NCBI GenBank assembly: GCA_000435175.1 | Contig: FR880061.1 | Coordinates: 1 to 5,919 of the forward strand | Origin: Clostridium sp. CAG:245 | GTDB taxonomy: Bacteria; Bacillota; Clostridia; TANB77; CAG-508 | Direction: 5' to 3' | DNA length: 5,919 nucleotides | In this document: piece by piece, positions 4,472-5,919 of the stretch | How positions within the stretch are numbered: the stretch's first letter is position 1 | How the letters are laid out: every line of letters starts with the position of its first letter | Position numbers and translations under genes: made by a program | Notes under the pieces: generated by a model | What the model saw: the letters and a program-made list of their open reading frames with translations, nothing else | Told to the model about the DNA's origin: nothing | Database searches by the model: none

Positions 4472-5919
4472 GATGATGTGCTACTTTCAGAATATTAGCT
4501 TTCAATATTTTTGCATTATTTTTATATTTGGTTAATATTGCATTTTCTGCAATTTCTTCTATATCTCCAGTCAACATTATTGAAAAACTTTTGTATTCTA
4601 ACTTGCAAACAAGCGAATTATTGTTTAAAACATTTTCATTAATCTTATTTTTTGAGTCTGGCCATAAAACTTTTAGATTTATATCTTTTTCTATATTTAT
4701 CACATCTCCAGCTTCTACAACAATAACTTTAATTTTCTTTTCTTGTGCTAATTTAATAAATTTTTTATAATTATTAGAGTTTTCAAATTGTCTTGCAATT
4801 ATTGCTTTTTTCACTTTCAACTCTTGCATAACAGTCAATATTCCACCAACATGGTCTTCATCAAAATGTGATATAATTACATAATTCAATGTTTTTATTC
4901 TTCTATCTAGCAAATATGGTACTAAAATCTTTTCGCCTATATCATAATCTGGATCCTTACTTCCACCGCCATCAATTAAAATATTTTTTCCTCCTACAGT
5001 TTTTACAAGCATGCTGTCTCCTTGTCCTACGTCTATAAAATAGATTTTTAGTTTTCCATCAATATTTATAAAAGTGCAAACCTGCATAGCAATAAATATT
5101 ATTAATGTAATCATAGTTAAAATTTTAGTAATCTTCTTTTTGTTATATATTATTGTGGCAATTATTGCATAAGTTAAAAACACTACTATGAACCACGGAG
5201 TTTTTACAGTATAATTTCCAAATGGAATTTTAGAAATTAATTCTATTATCTTTATTAGAATTTTTAAAATAATTTGCAATGGAAATGCTATTAATTTTGA
5301 CACAGGAAAACAAACTGTTGAAAGAATTACCGTGAACATGCCTAATATTATGCATATTCCAAGCAATGGACCAGCTAACAAATTTGATATTATTGAGTTT
5401 ATTGGAATTGTGTTGAATTCATAGATTGTAATTGGAAGAATTAAAATGTTTGCACTCAAAGTGAGCATCGCACTCTCATACAAATACTTTTTTACTTTAT
5501 TATTAAATTGTTTTTGGGTGAATTTAGAATAAAAAATTATTATGCTTAAAGTTGCAAGATATGACAGCTGTAATCCAACATCAAAAATTGCAAATGGATT
5601 ATTTAATAATGTTAATAACAAAGCAATTGAAATTGTTGTATATGTATCTTGTTTTCTGTAAATTAAAGTTGCAAATATTGCTATAATAGTTGATATTCCA
5701 GCTCTTACAACCGATGGGCTCATATTAACAATAACCATAAAAATTAAGATAAATATTATAGATAAAATTTTTCTTCTTCGTATTCCAAATGCCTTTTTGC
5801 TTAAAACAGTATTTATTCCTAACACTAGATAAGATAAATGAGCTCCAGATACTGCTAGCATGTGCGATAAATTACATTCTCTAAAATCATCTTTTATATC
5901 ACTTTCTATATCAGACGTG
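4464..5919 (-). CDS. comEC: ComEC/Rec2 DNA-uptake channel, main reading frame (5' end outside the window, 3' end cut by a frameshift)
   Basis: ComEC forms the inner-membrane channel that takes single-stranded DNA into the cell during natural transformation, and its metallo-beta-lactamase-like domain is thought to act on the DNA strand. The frame is open to the window edge (484 visible codons). The in-frame ATG at 5861 is internal, inside the conserved NLSHMLAVSGAH that marks the Competence domain, so the true start lies outside. Hydrophobic helices fill 5150-5860. The metallo-beta-lactamase-like domain follows with FIDVGQGDS (about 5039-5013), SHFDEDHVGG (4871-4842; metal-ligand HxDxDH at 4868-4851) and LTGDIEE (4574-4554). 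The frame then reaches AHHRL and stops at 4464, where the family continues HHGSK. One extra base at about 4472 explains this. The full product would continue to 4253. The OB-fold and N-terminal helices are not visible here. Confidence 0.88.
   Translation of the reverse strand, partial: TSDIESDIKDDFRECNLSHMLAVSGAHLSYLVLGINTVLSKKAFGIRRRKILSIIFILIFMVIVNMSPSVVRAGISTIIAIFATLIYRKQDTYTTISIALLLTLLNNPFAIFDVGLQLSYLATLSIIIFYSKFTQKQFNNKVKKYLYESAMLTLSANILILPITIYEFNTIPINSIISNLLAGPLLGICIILGMFTVILSTVCFPVSKLIAFPLQIILKILIKIIELISKIPFGNYTVKTPWFIVVFLTYAIIATIIYNKKKITKILTMITLIIFIAMQVCTFINIDGKLKIYFIDVGQGDSMLVKTVGGKNILIDGGGSKDPDYDIGEKILVPYLLDRRIKTLNYVIISHFDEDHVGGILTVMQELKVKKAIIARQFENSNNYKKFIKLAQEKKIKVIVVEAGDVINIEKDINLKVLWPDSKNKINENVLNNNSLVCKLEYKSFSIMLTGDIEEIAENAILTKYKNNAKILKANILKVAHHRL

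Noticed and set aside
4464..4480. Programmed +1 ribosomal frameshift in comEC
   Set aside because: CAT CAT CGG CTC TAA is not a known slippery context, the His tRNA would re-pair poorly after a +1 slip, and ComEC proteins are not known to use recoding. An extra base is simpler.
4287..4770. Forward-strand open frames antisense to comEC
   Set aside because: They have no recognisable domain and are explained by comEC and its displaced tail on the other strand.
5859..5861. ATG at 5861 as the start of ComEC
   Set aside because: The frame is open to the window edge and the ATG falls inside the conserved LSHMLAVSGAH motif, so it is an internal methionine.
1..5919. CRISPR arrays, tRNA or rRNA genes, insertion sequences, phage genes
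   Set aside because: No cloverleaf, repeat-spacer pattern, transposase or terminal inverted repeats were seen. The 25-bp-spaced palindromes are too short and too close for CRISPR.

Overview
The window is very AT-rich, uses strong AGGAGG-type ribosome binding sites, and encodes Firmicutes-type proteins: a ClpE-like unfoldase with an N-terminal zinc finger, a clostridial-style prepilin start (KKGITLIALVV) and a BofC-like domain. It most likely comes from a low-GC member of the Clostridia. I cannot name a genus from the sequence alone.

Left edge (1-356). A gene reading leftward off the edge shows only its first 16 full codons, which look like a class III (type IV pilin/pseudopilin-like) signal. 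It has a near-consensus promoter at 149-177 (TTGACT, 17 bp, TATAAT). The promoter sits inside a series of palindromes of the form ATAGT-N9-ACTAT spaced every 25-26 bp, which look like operator sites. A nine-codon leader ORF with a strong Shine-Dalgarno lies between this promoter and the prepilin-like gene. The palindromes fill much of the divergent spacer in front of a small XRE-family regulator, the obvious candidate to bind them.

Rightward genes (357-1243). The XRE regulator (75 aa) is followed by a membrane-anchored protein (192 aa) whose soluble part resembles the C-terminal domain of the sporulation protein BofC. A perfect 12-bp hairpin at 1244-1273 ends this unit. It also ends the opposing one, because it is flanked by A and T runs.

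Leftward genes (1278-5919). In transcription order these are comEC (DNA-uptake channel with a metallo-beta-lactamase domain, 5' end outside the window), clpE-like (AAA+ unfoldase for ClpP) and pgsA (phosphatidylglycerophosphate synthase). clpE and pgsA are 30 bp apart with no terminator and are probably co-transcribed. The clpE promoter (TTGACT, 17 bp, TATTAT) overlaps the end of the comEC coding sequence.

The clearest anomaly is a single extra base in comEC at about position 4472. It breaks the conserved HHGSK motif and introduces an early stop, while the remaining 72 codons, still highly family-like, continue intact in the next frame down to 4253. It is either a sequencing or assembly error or a very recent inactivation of natural transformation. 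I see no complete undescribed system here. The most novel-looking signal is the operator array with its leader ORF upstream of the prepilin-like gene.
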